From assembly GCA_965226965.1 (NCBI GenBank), contig OZ245715.1, positions 2,604,001 through 2,668,000 on the forward strand: a stretch of DNA of 64,000 nucleotides, in the 5' to 3' direction. Every line of letters begins with the position of its first letter. Position 1 is the first letter of the stretch. Below are positions 42,165 to 52,300 of the stretch, piece after piece. This stretch comes from Endoryza foliicola (GTDB taxonomy: Bacteria > Bacteroidota > Bacteroidia > Chitinophagales > Chitinophagaceae). Made by a program: the position numbers and the translations under genes. Below the pieces are notes generated by a model that saw only the letters and a program-made list of their open reading frames with translations, did not search any database and was not told the origin of the DNA.

Positions 42165-43934
42165 TTATTCAGGCGTTGCTATCAACAATTTCAATTTGTG
42201 AATATTTGAAAGTAATATGTTATAGCTTCCCGCTGTAGTACTTAATATCTTTGAATACTCTTTATCTATAGAAGGAAGATATTTTTTGAAATTACTTAAA
42301 AAGCCGTAAAATGATTCTAAGGCATCACACTCATTTCGCTTATGCAAAAAACAATCAGCAATAAGTTCAGCCAGCTCCACATCATTACTGATTGAGGCCT
42401 CTAATAATTTGAAATTCCGTTCATGAAAATTAAATAGCTTACAATTACTTTTCAAATTTTTGTCCGCTTCCTCTAAAAAGGAATTTGCTATTCCAGGCAA
42501 GTCCTGCATCACTTCAAGGCAAACATATTCTGCATTACAGTATTCAATGAGAAAATCTTTTTCAAAATTTTCTATCTCCACTTTAATCTCCTCTTTTTGT
42601 TTTTTTGTGAGACCATTAAGGAGTACAAAATAATTGGCGAAGTCAGAATAATTAATAAAATCTTCAAATTTTCTTTTAATATGAATTTGCTTGATTTTTA
42701 CAAAAGGGTTATTCAATTCCATGAACATCTTTAGCAAATGGCGCAAGTCAAACAACAGGTCAAAAGATTTAAACTTGAAGTCTTTATCAAACCCATAGTG
42801 CATAAATTTATTCCGCAGCCGGGGAACATGATATTGATAGTAATCAAAATAGTAATGGCTCATATCATGGAATGCCCTTGCATATTCAACTTTATCTGGT
42901 AGAGCCTTCTTGTTTTGTTCGGCATTTGGATTAAGTATGTTATATATCTCCGAAAAAATACCTTCAATTTGGGTAAGAGCAAGTGCATAAAAACCAATCC
43001 AGTATTTTCGCTTGAACAGTTTTTCAAGTTCTTCAAAAATTGGCATCCTGTCGTTTTTAAGAGGCAAATGGGAAATGTAATATTTTAGCTCCTGCCAGAT
43101 TTGTGCTGGCTTCTCTCTTTTAAATAGCTTTCTGTAAAAAGCCGCTGTATTGCTTTCATACATTTTTTGAAGCCTGTTTGATTCATCAACTGGATAGTTT
43201 GAAACCTTATTGGCAATCAAGTCAATTTTATTGCAATCGAAGTAAGCAGCCGAAAGATAAGTAGCGTAGTGGTAAGGTCTGTCTCTGTAGGTTTCCGTCC
43301 ATAGGAATACTTGTTTTAAAGCAGAGCCACCCCAATAATTGGCTTTTGCTATTACTCTCTTTTTAATTCCACCAAGGAAATATTCAGTAATTACTTTTTG
43401 TTCACGGATGCACCTGTAATAGTAATCGTATAAAATTCTTTCTTCATGACCTTTTGGAAATCTGTTTTTAACAAGATGGTCTTTAATAAATTCTTCAGCT
43501 TCATATTTTTTAATTAACGCATTTAGTTCACCCATATCTTTTTTTACCAGTTCTTCAAGATACTTTAAGGTAATGCCGGGTGAGGTTTCAAATTGAAGGT
43601 ATGTTTGTAAGAATTGTTGCACAGGTGTTGGCTCTTTTTTGGTTGAAATTATTTCAGTAGAGATGCCATCATTATTTAAGCTATACATTTTTGCTTTTCG
43701 GATTGGGAAAAGTGTAAATATTTGCCTGCAGGCTTTCTCTATAGAAGGTATCTCATTTTTCAGGTTCCTGTTTATTGGGTAAAAACACATTAAACTTTCG
43801 TATGCAAAACCCTGAATCGATTGACACTCAAAAACCCTGTCGCCGAGAAAATCTAAAACAGTTTGCCGCATAGCCCTGATAGGATTCTTTGTTAATTTGT
43901 ATTTATGAATATTAATAGTTTTTCGTTTTGCCAT
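42165..43934 (-). CDS. Unknown protein with HEPN-like RX4H motif
   Basis: 589 residues from ATG 43934 (MAKRKTINIHKYKLTKN); an upstream in-frame ATG at 43964 is possible. No signal or membrane segment. Helical throughout. Around residue 375 the segment YHVPRLRNKFMHYGFD contains RNKFMH, fitting the RX4-6H motif of HEPN ribonucleases, preceded by a helix pair (FYALALTQIEGIFSEIYNIL) as in HEPN folds. HEPN proteins are often RNases in toxin-antitoxin or abortive-infection systems; activity here is inferred. It follows the coupling-protein gene by 48 bp on the same strand, so it probably is the last gene of the mobilization operon. I do not recognise the family. Confidence 0.75.
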   Translation of the reverse strand: MAKRKTINIHKYKLTKNPIRAMRQTVLDFLGDRVFECQSIQGFAYESLMCFYPINRNLKNEIPSIEKACRQIFTLFPIRKAKMYSLNNDGISTEIISTKKEPTPVQQFLQTYLQFETSPGITLKYLEELVKKDMGELNALIKKYEAEEFIKDHLVKNRFPKGHEERILYDYYYRCIREQKVITEYFLGGIKKRVIAKANYWGGSALKQVFLWTETYRDRPYHYATYLSAAYFDCNKIDLIANKVSNYPVDESNRLQKMYESNTAAFYRKLFKREKPAQIWQELKYYISHLPLKNDRMPIFEELEKLFKRKYWIGFYALALTQIEGIFSEIYNILNPNAEQNKKALPDKVEYARAFHDMSHYYFDYYQYHVPRLRNKFMHYGFDKDFKFKSFDLLFDLRHLLKMFMELNNPFVKIKQIHIKRKFEDFINYSDFANYFVLLNGLTKKQKEEIKVEIENFEKDFLIEYCNAEYVCLEVMQDLPGIANSFLEEADKNLKSNCKLFNFHERNFKLLEASISNDVELAELIADCFLHKRNECDALESFYGFLSNFKKYLPSIDKEYSKILSTTAGSYNILLSNIHKLKLLIATPE

Positions 43935-43982
43935 GAAACTTATTTTGGAGAATTGAGGTTGCAAAGATAACTCCTGACAACG

Positions 43983-45940
43983 CTAAGTCTGCTCCGCCTT
44001 CAACCTCCCAACTTCCTCCCCAATCAACCGCTTAATATCCATCTTCACCTGGTAGTAATTATCCAGCACCTGTTGCTGAGTAACATTGGATACAGCAGGA
44101 ATATCCAGGTAGTTACTCACTTCTGCATTTAGTTTATCATGGTCGTTGATAATTTCGGAGTGAAACATTTTGAGTTTTATTTTTTCTAATGGGTCATCGG
44201 CAACCATACCTACAAACTCACCGGAAGAAAGGGCTGCAATTTTAGACGCTGGTATGGCACTGTCTAATTGCTTGGAATGACTAATGGATGTATCCATGCG
44301 GTTGATGGAAACACTCTGCCTGTCCTGCATTATTTTTCCGAACCTTTCAGATAGCAGTTTAGAAGTTTCACCCATTACCTGGCCGCTGATGATGTTGCCG
44401 GTGATGTTTACAATTACATCTGCCTGTTCCCGGCCATAATCTTTTTTGAGCTGACTAAAATCCTGCATGGCTAATGTGGTAGCAACCTTATTACTTCTTG
44501 CTGTGGCAATCAGGCTGTCAATATTGTTGAAGTAAATAGTTGGGAACTCATCAAATACCAGACTGCATTTTTGCATACCTTTTTTGTTTACCTGCCTCAC
44601 CAGCCGGGAAACATATAGCGATAACACAGCTCCATAAATCTGTTGCTTCTCCGGGTTGTTACCCACACAAACTATTTTCTCTGCTTTGGATTGTTGATGT
44701 CTAATGTAAAATCATTGCCGGATAGTACCCAGTACAATTGCGGAGCAGCAAGCCTTGCCATACCAATTTTAGCAGAAGCTACCTGACCCTCCAATTGTTC
44801 CATAGCATCGTTTTGGTAAGCAGTGATAAACGGATTCACCAGCACCTCAATTTCCGGTTGTGTGTTCAATACCGGAAACAATTCATCATACTCTGCCTGC
44901 ATCAATTCTATTACATGCGGCAGGGTGCAATATTTTCCGTCTTCATATTTTCTTAAAAACCAAATAACAGCCGTAACAAAATTGATGGGTGATTCCACAA
45001 AGAAATCTCCCTGCTTGTTTATCCATTCTCTGTTCAGTCCCAACAGAATTGTTCTGGCACTTTCTGTGGCATCCGTAATGTCATTCATGCTGTTTGGGTC
45101 AAGTGGATTGCATCTGTGTGATACAGAAAGGTTATCAAAGTTAATTACATAGAAAGACGGCTTTACCGAATAATTATGTTTGTTTTGCTGCAGCCAGTTG
45201 TAAACAATCCTGCTCAAATCATCGTATTTAAAATCATATACAAACAAGGCAAAGCCTTTTTCAATATGCTGCTTAATGACATGCTGAATTACAAACCAGC
45301 TTTTACCGGCACCTGGACTGCCAATAACTAACAAACCTCTGAAAGGGTTAATAATATTTATCCAGCTTTTTCTTACCCTGCTTTTCAGATTGTAACGGGC
45401 AGGCAGATTGATGGAGTATTCATTGCTGATTAATCGTTCTTCCTGTGGAAAGGTTTCGTTTAGTGAATTAAATACATCATCACCTAAATTTAATTTGATT
45501 AAGCGACTAAGTAAATTGCCGCCTGCCAATATCAATAAAAAGCCAATGCCGGTGGCAATCATGTAAACTATGGCCACTATTTGCACATCGTATTGCAATT
45601 TGAAAAATAGTTGGCTTGAAAAATATAGTAGCAAACCAATCACCAAATATGCTGCAATACTTTTCCAGTTTATCTTTTCATCCTTTTTACCCTGTGCACC
45701 AAACAAAGAAATTATCAGCAGCCCCAGCGCCATAAACTTTGATGTAAGCTGATTTTGAAATAAACCTGTGTTGGAAATATTTTTCATCAGCCTGTCAGTG
45801 ATGGTGCTTGTAATTTCCCACTGCTCAAACGCCACATAGCAGTAATAATAAAAATGTAGCAACAATATAAAGATGCTGGCAAATCTTGTCAGGTCAACTA
45901 TCTTCCGCAGTCCCTGTTCATTCTCTCCTGTGTGTGACAT
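43983..45940 (-). pseudogene. Type IV coupling protein (YWFCY/TraG-like), frameshifted
   Basis: Two reading frames make one protein. Part 1 (44672-45940, 422 aa) starts with membrane helices containing the YWFCY-type motif (HFYYYCYVAFEQW), then Walker A GSPGAGKSW and FYVINFDNL. It stops after DINNPKQRK. Part 2 (43983-44666), in another frame, continues with VGNNPEKQQIYGAVLSLYVSRL, the Walker B-like KCSLVFDEFPTIYF and the C-terminal motor. Reading through upstream of the part-2 ATG gives AEKIVCVGNNPEK, so one extra A in CCAAAGC would restore a single frame. It would drive DNA transfer by ATP hydrolysis, linking relaxase-bound DNA to a secretion channel. The break may be a real inactivating deletion, a sequence error, or programmed slippage. 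Confidence 0.82.
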
Positions 45941-45956
45941 AACATCGTTTTATTTT

Positions 45957-47237
45957 TTACAAATTTCGTTTCTTTTTTTTTCGTTTCTTTTTAAGCAAGC
46001 TGTTAGGTGTGTTGTCGTATTGCTCTTTGGTGGATAGCAGCACATCTAACGGACTTTCTGTTTTCGCTGTGAGTGGAATTGTTTTGTCCTGTTGTTTTTG
46101 CTGAACCATTTCTTTTTGGATGGAACCACCGGAACCGCCGCCTTTTGTTTCATCTTGTTTCTGCGATTTTTCAGTGCCTGCCGTCAATCTGCTTTGCAAC
46201 GCAGCAGCACTGTAACCCTTACCTAAATCGCTTCCATTAAAAACAACTTTGTTTTGGTTGTCAACAAATGTTATTCCGTACAACCTGCCTTCAGCATTTT
46301 GGCGAAGCAGGGTGTAAATATTTTTCTGCTTCAAATGCTCCATCAGTTCTTTCATGGTTGCAGGCGATTGTGAAAGGCAGTCATCCAGTTTGATTTTTAC
46401 AAATGGCTTTAGTGATTCTTTTGCTGTTTCATTATCTGTAAATTTCTTCTCCAGGTTACTAAGTATTGGTTTGCAACCAATAGAACTTGCTTTGATTGGA
46501 ACACCTGCTTTATTTCCATTAGCATCCAATATCCGATAAACCAATCCACGATTTTTGTAAATCCTGCCTTCTTCTTTGCCTCTGTCGGCAATTACATTAA
46601 ACTGTTTCAATGCAGCATTAAATTCAGGCAGAGAAGTAAACTTGTACTGACTGAAAACTGCACTCACCACATTGGATATACTTCTTTTGGTTTCCGACTT
46701 CCCATAGATGGCTTTCTCAATATCAACTGCTTTGATTGCAGACTTCGCTAATTGCTGTTGTCTTTCTGCTTTTATCAACCCATACGTTTGCTCAATTTCT
46801 TTTCTTTCTTTTCTTGCTTTTTCAGATTGATTTCTGCCGATGTTGTGGGTGTTAATTCTGCTGCCATCTTGTTTGATGGTAGTACTTACAATGTGAATAT
46901 GCGGATGCCCTGCATCTTCATGTTTGTAAACTAAGTATGGTTGATTGGCAAATCCAATCTTTTGCATGTAGTCGGATGCAATTTGTAACAGCTTGTTTTC
47001 AGTAAGTTTTTCTGATGGGCCAAAGTTTAATGAAACATGCAGGGTTTTGGTAGTCGCCCTTTCATTCAAACTGTTTAGTCTCTCAAAACCAGAAAGCTTT
47101 TGATAAAAATTCATCTCCTTTGCATCTTTCAGATAATTGGCGGCATGAAGACAAACAGCATTTCCCTTCTGCACTTTCTTTTCGTTGTAGTTAAGTGCAG
47201 CTTCAATACTTTTTGGTGTTGTTATTTTTGCAACCAT
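45957..47237 (-). CDS. Relaxase, MOBP-like
   Basis: 426 residues of the relaxase/mobilization nuclease family (PF03432-type). The likely nicking Tyr is in ALNYNEKKV near residue 17. The metal-binding motif is HEDAGHPHIHIVST near residue 110, with the three-His HPHIH core. RINTHNIGRNQSEKARKE follows, then a helical C-terminus ending in a Lys-rich tail. It nicks at oriT and leads the single strand into the recipient. Start ATG at 47237 overlaps the MobC-like gene by 16 bp. The coupling protein follows after 16 bp, giving an operon typical of Bacteroidota mob regions. Confidence 0.88.
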   Translation of the reverse strand: MVAKITTPKSIEAALNYNEKKVQKGNAVCLHAANYLKDAKEMNFYQKLSGFERLNSLNERATTKTLHVSLNFGPSEKLTENKLLQIASDYMQKIGFANQPYLVYKHEDAGHPHIHIVSTTIKQDGSRINTHNIGRNQSEKARKERKEIEQTYGLIKAERQQQLAKSAIKAVDIEKAIYGKSETKRSISNVVSAVFSQYKFTSLPEFNAALKQFNVIADRGKEEGRIYKNRGLVYRILDANGNKAGVPIKASSIGCKPILSNLEKKFTDNETAKESLKPFVKIKLDDCLSQSPATMKELMEHLKQKNIYTLLRQNAEGRLYGITFVDNQNKVVFNGSDLGKGYSAAALQSRLTAGTEKSQKQDETKGGGSGGSIQKEMVQQKQQDKTIPLTAKTESPLDVLLSTKEQYDNTPNSLLKKKRKKKKRNL

Positions 47238-47617
47238 TGCTCATAAAGTTGATTCATTCGTAATTTTATTTCTTCCACTTTGCTGATTAATACTTTTTGC
47301 AATCCATCATACTGCTGCACCCAAACCCTAAACTCCGGTATCTTATCCAGGATATGCAGTTTGTGTACGGCCTGGTTAAAGTTGTTGCCAATAGCATTCA
47401 GTTCTTTTTTCAGGTGCAACATATCCAACAAAAAATCATCGGCACTTTCATTTCTGTACTTAACGGTAACAGGTTTTTGTAATGCCACTTTCCGCAGGTA
47501 AGCACTGGTATCTTTTTCGGTAGTTTTTTGTTGAAGCTTTGTAAGCTGATTTATCTCCCTTTCATTCATCCTCACCACTACCATTTTCTTTCTCACTTCA
47601 CTTTCTAACTTCTTCAT
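47222..47617 (-). CDS. Plasmid mobilization protein, MobC/ribbon-helix-helix type
   Basis: 131 residues. The N-terminus KKMVVVRMNEREINQLTKLQQKTTEKDTSAYLRKVAL has the short strand plus two helices of a ribbon-helix-helix DNA-binding domain. A helical part LLDMLHLKKELNAIGNNFNQAVHKLH follows, the NxxGxNxNQ signature of MobC relaxosome accessory proteins. It would bind oriT and help the relaxase nick. First gene of the mob operon; the oriT-like palindromes lie just upstream at 47666-47705. Confidence 0.82.
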   Translation of the reverse strand: MKKLESEVRKKMVVVRMNEREINQLTKLQQKTTEKDTSAYLRKVALQKPVTVKYRNESADDFLLDMLHLKKELNAIGNNFNQAVHKLHILDKIPEFRVWVQQYDGLQKVLISKVEEIKLRMNQLYEQWLQK

Positions 47618-47639
47618 GGTTTTAAGTTTTCTGTTTCAA

Positions 47640-47735
47640 TACCCCGAAACGACTCCGGAGTGAAGGGCAAGATGCCCCAAACGTATAACGTTTGTACATC
47701 TTGCCATGTGCAAGACCTGGCACATTATACCTTTA
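47640..47735. other. Putative oriT with nested inverted repeats
   Basis: GGCAAGATG (47666-47674) pairs with CATCTTGCC (47697-47705). Inside lies the palindrome CAAACGT-ata-ACGTTTG (47678-47694), and TGTGC/GCACA follows at about 47707-47724. Placement 50-110 bp upstream of the MobC-like gene fits an origin of transfer bound by relaxase and accessory protein. The nick site is not identifiable from sequence alone. Confidence 0.55.
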
Positions 47736-47885
47736 CAAAATCTATCCGGTGAAAATATTTTATACTGTTGCAAATTCACAGTAAAACAAGTGTAAAATCT
47801 GTACCAATATTGCTAGTTGCTTGGTTGATTTTTAGTCAAGCAATCCATAAAGTTTTATTTACTTAAGAATGGTTATTTTTACTAC

Positions 47886-48155
47886 ATGGAAATGGATGTA
47901 AGAACTGAAGAAAGTAAGGAGATTATTTTAAGCGATAACAACCGCTTTACCTACACCATAAAACAGGTAGAAATAAAAAATATTTTAGGTACTTCGGTAG
48001 CTGTTTTAGATGAGCATTCTATTACAGATACCGCTGGTGTAAACTACAAATTATATAAGACGAAGTATGGTAATTGGTATGATTTGCCTGAAGCAAATAC
48101 AGGGATTGCTAAGAATATTTTACTTGCTTTAAAGTTAAAAATTGACAACCAATAA
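47886..48155 (+). CDS. Small protein of unknown function
   Basis: 89 residues, no signal, predicted beta-rich (RFTYTIKQVEIKNILGTSVAVLDEHSITDTAG) with a short C-terminal helix. The last residues (GIAKNILLALKLKIDNQ) are amphipathic. ATG at 47886 or 47892. It runs opposite to both the mob operon and jetD, and its stop lies 7 bp from that of jetD. Not recognised. Confidence 0.55.
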   Translation: MEMDVRTEESKEIILSDNNRFTYTIKQVEIKNILGTSVAVLDEHSITDTAGVNYKLYKTKYGNWYDLPEANTGIAKNILLALKLKIDNQ

Positions 48156-48162
48156 TTCTTGT

Positions 48163-49305
48163 TTACTGGCTTATTAAACGAAGTGTTTCCAAAATATAGC
48201 TGTTCGTTATTCTTTCCTGTTCCAATCTTTTATTATTTGTTTGCAAAAAATTGTACAGTTTTAATTCATCAGCATTTAGTTTGTCTAACAATAGCTTTCT
48301 ATATGTGGAAGTCACTGAAAACTGGCTAAAATGATGATATGCTTTTTCATCCATCAGTAAACTGATGGATGAAGGGTAATACTGGCGGATAATATTCAGC
48401 ATTTCAAATCCTGCAGCATCGAGGTCGAACCAGCAATAAAGTTGTGTATTGGTTAGCCAGGGAATATGTTTACTTACACGGCTTTTAAAGCCTTCACCAA
48501 AAATTGCCACTGCATTTTTTACTTTAGGAAAAGACAGAAAGCAGGCTTTGTTTTCAATAATAAATACTTTTTCAGGTTGCCAGTTTAGCAAAGCAGAATC
48601 GTCAATCGTTAATGCCAATTCATCAAACCCTATTATATGCTTCAAACTATCATCTAATAGCCTTATTTGTGCATATACATTGGGCCTTTTTACCAAGTAG
48701 CGTCCTGAAAAATCTGTTTCACTTTTGTTTATCCAATCCTGCGGTAGAATATTGTCCAATAGCTTCTTCAAAGCTGCAGTGTTGTCCTCAATAAATTTTG
48801 AGTGTACTTCAATAGGAAGTTCTCTTAGATACAAATTATGCGGTGGATTATTCTGATAAAAATATTTACAGACTTTTATTAAATCCAGCATATTGTTAGC
48901 CTGATGTAGCAAGAAAGGGCTATTATCTTTTGCCCATTGCGTTAATCCCGGAAATGATTCTGTCAGTAATTGAAACGCTTTTTCAATATCAGAATAATCG
49001 GCTATCCTGTTGGTATAAAAAAGATAATCATCTATTGTATCAAAATAGATTTTAGCTGGCAGTTTTTGTTTTGTACCGTCAATTGTTTTCAGTGTCCATT
49101 CTACGGAATATCCTTTGCCTTTAACTTCTTTTGATTGCTGGTATAACGGAACAATGGCAGCTTTCAACTCACTGAAATTGGTGCCGGAAATACTTTTATT
49201 GGCTGGAATTGATACTGGAAATACTTCTTCACCATTCTGGATGGCTTTTACAATTTTAAAAAACTGTTTATCTGACTTTTGAAATAGTTCTTTTGGCGTA
49301 ATCAT
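48163..49305 (-). CDS. jetD: Wadjet component JetD (DUF3322/DUF2220)
   Basis: 380-residue Toprim-type nuclease subunit of the Wadjet anti-plasmid system. The N-terminal DUF3322 arm (about 1-190; FPVSIPANKS ... SEVKGKGYSVEW-like region) is joined to a DUF2220 Toprim domain containing VFIIENKACFLSFP (catalytic Glu) and CWFDLDAAGFEML (DxD). It cleaves closed circular DNA after extrusion by JetABC. ATGA overlap of 4 bp with jetC. Last gene of the operon. Both catalytic motifs are intact. Confidence 0.9.
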   Translation of the reverse strand: MITPKELFQKSDKQFFKIVKAIQNGEEVFPVSIPANKSISGTNFSELKAAIVPLYQQSKEVKGKGYSVEWTLKTIDGTKQKLPAKIYFDTIDDYLFYTNRIADYSDIEKAFQLLTESFPGLTQWAKDNSPFLLHQANNMLDLIKVCKYFYQNNPPHNLYLRELPIEVHSKFIEDNTAALKKLLDNILPQDWINKSETDFSGRYLVKRPNVYAQIRLLDDSLKHIIGFDELALTIDDSALLNWQPEKVFIIENKACFLSFPKVKNAVAIFGEGFKSRVSKHIPWLTNTQLYCWFDLDAAGFEMLNIIRQYYPSSISLLMDEKAYHHFSQFSVTSTYRKLLLDKLNADELKLYNFLQTNNKRLEQERITNSYILETLRLISQ

Positions 49306-52300
49306 TCTTTAACTTCAGCTAATTGTTTAAAGCTTTCTTTCTTTTCATAATACTGCTCCATTGTAAGGTTATATAACACAGAATTTTTCTTGTTTTTTAT
49401 TTCTACAAAATGAACAGCATTGATGTAGGGTTCTGCAATATTAATTTTATCCAGAGGAGTAACTACTAATATTTGAAGATTTAGCTGGGCACAAAATTCC
49501 ATCAGGAACTGGCTTTTTTCAGGGTCTAATTTGCTAAAAGCTTCATCTACCGTAATAAACCGAAGGCTCTTATGTTGTTTACCTTGTTGAAAAATACCAA
49601 ACTGGTGTGCAATAGCTGCTCCTAAAATTGCGTAGGTAAACTGTGCTTTTTGCCCTCCAGAATAGCTGGCGGTATTATCATGATATTGACCTACCTTATT
49701 ATCCACCGCCGAATATTCCCTGGCACTGAATAAAAGCCAGTTTCTAACATCTGTTACTTTTCGCCGCCATGTTTCCTCAGTCTGCAATTCTGTGATTAAT
49801 TCTTTTATTTTGTTGAATACTTCAAGCCGGTAATTTTCGTCTTTCTGAGTAGCAAAATCAAGTGTGTTCGGGATGGCTGCGTTCAATTGACCTCTGAATA
49901 TATTTATTTCATTTTCTCCCCTTAGCTGCCTGCACTCCAATTGCAAATAAGTATCAGGATTGCGGTTAAATGTTATTTTTTTCAATGGCACATTCAGTTC
50001 CTCAATCATGTCTTCAATTTTACTTAATTCATTATTGAGCCATGCCCGGTAACTGGTTAATGCATCCAGCATACTTTTATCCATATAATCTCTAAATCTT
50101 CGCTTGTGCTCAACCAATCTTTGGGTCTGTATTGTTTTATATAATTCTTCCAGGTCAGCAAGCCCGGTAAGGTCGCCGCTGATGTTCATTACATCACCAC
50201 TCCAGTTAGCAAATTCATTAGTAATTTTTTCTCCGGGATTTTTAAATGCAGCAATTAAAGAAGTAGTCTCCAGTTCAAGCTTATTCACTGTAGCCCCGGC
50301 TGATTTCTGCCTTGCTTTTAATTTGATAGCAGCCTGTGTCATCAAGTTTTCAAACTGAGCCAGCGTTTTAATGTCCGAAGACGAAATTTCTTCTTCAGTA
50401 AGAAAGAAGAGAATTTCCTTTTCTCCTGCATCCTGCAAGTCTTCAAAGTTCAGGCTGAGTTTACGTAAATTCTTTTTATTAAACTCATCGTCAAGTTTGC
50501 TCAGTTTAGTAATAAGGCTATCCCTTTTATCATTTGCCTGCTTTAAGTTCGTTTCTACTTCTTTAAGTTGATTTATAATTAGCTCATACGCATCAGATGA
50601 TTTTTTTAAATCCTGAACCTGCTTGTTTAAATCATTAATCTTTTCGGCATGTTGTGCCCAGTTTATTTCATCATAGTTTTTTATAAGTATGAGGCTGGAA
50701 ATGGTTTGACGCTTTGCCTGCAAAGCAGCAATAAGTGGTGTTAGTTCTTTGATTTCGTCAGACAGTTTAGTATGTAACTTTTCTTCATTGTACTTCTGTT
50801 GCTGAAGATATTGGATGGTTGCTTTATTATCCCAACCAAGCCTGTATTTTGATTTATTCCATCGTCCGGGCCGGTCATCTTTTTCGTGCCGGTTTATGTT
50901 TCTCATCAGCCCATTAGAAGTAATGGCTTTTGGCGAACCATAAAAAACTTCCAAATCATTTGTACAGTAATAATTAAACCTGTCAAGCAGGGTAGTTTCA
51001 AGCCATTTGGTATGCGCTGATTCTTTTAGTTCCAATTTATTTACCAGGGCATCATCATCTGCTGGCCAGCGAACAATACTATTAGATGGTCTTCGTTCCA
51101 TTTTTTGATATACAAGTTTTGTCTGCATATCATTATTATAAATGAATTGGTTTGCTGCTTTGCTGAATTTTTCAGGAACTAACAGTTGCATGGAGAAATT
51201 GTGCAATAATTTTTCAATTGAATCTTCCCAAAGCTGTTCTGTTGTTTTTACTTTAATTAATTCACCTACAAATGGAAGCTCCTCTTCAGTGGTTTTGAGT
51301 ATGTCTATAAGTCGTTTTCTTGCATTAATCAGGTCGTCTGGTATGCGGTTTTTTCTTGCCAACAGCGAAGTAATCTGTTGCTGCAAATTTTCTATTTTAA
51401 TCTCTTTACTTTCTTGTTCAATATTCAATCGTACTTTCTTTTCTGAAAGTTTTTCTATTTCCGCCGGAACAGATGTATTTAGTTCCTGAATTTTTCCATA
51501 ATTAACCCTAAAGACCGACTCATCAATTTGAGTATCCAATTTTAACTGTTCGCAATAACCAGTGTAACGGCTACTTTCTGCACTTTTTCTATTTCTTTTG
51601 TCTGTCTCTGTATCAATATCTTTATTTAGTAGAGAAATTTGGCTGTCAATATTCAATGCTGCCCTTTGCGTAATCAACTGTTCTTTTTCTTTATCAAGTG
51701 TATCAACTGAAGCTGAAATCAATTCTTTATCTTTTTGTGCTATTTCAATATCCAGTTCCAACCTGTCAACATCTTTCTCCAATAACTCATATTCTATTTT
51801 GCCAAGAAAGAAAGGCATTTGTTCTTCTACAAAATCCAGCTTTTGTTTTTTAATTCGTAAATCATCCAACTTCTGTTTGTTTTGAATTACAGGAGCCAGT
51901 AATTCAAGCTGCTTTTCATCTTTCTGAATGGCTTTATGACTAATCAATAAATCGCTGTAATGAGTATGCAGGCTTTTAAACTGCTCTTCGGCCTCAGCTT
52001 CTTCCAGCATTTCCTGGCGAATAAAATTTGTTAAATCACCCAGTACTTTAATGCCTACCGTTTGGCTAAAAAGTGACAATGCTTTGTCTCTTAATCCAAA
52101 CAGTTCACTAAACCTTGCTGCATATTCTTTAAAGCTGTTATAAATTTCTGTTTTGGCATATTGCTTTACTAATTTCTTCTTCCAATCACCTTTAAAATCA
52201 AAATGGTCTTTGCCAAAGTGTTCTGTGATAGTAAGTGGATAAGGGGAAACTATAAATATCTTTTGCAACCCGCCATTACCAAACCATCGTACTTGTACCA

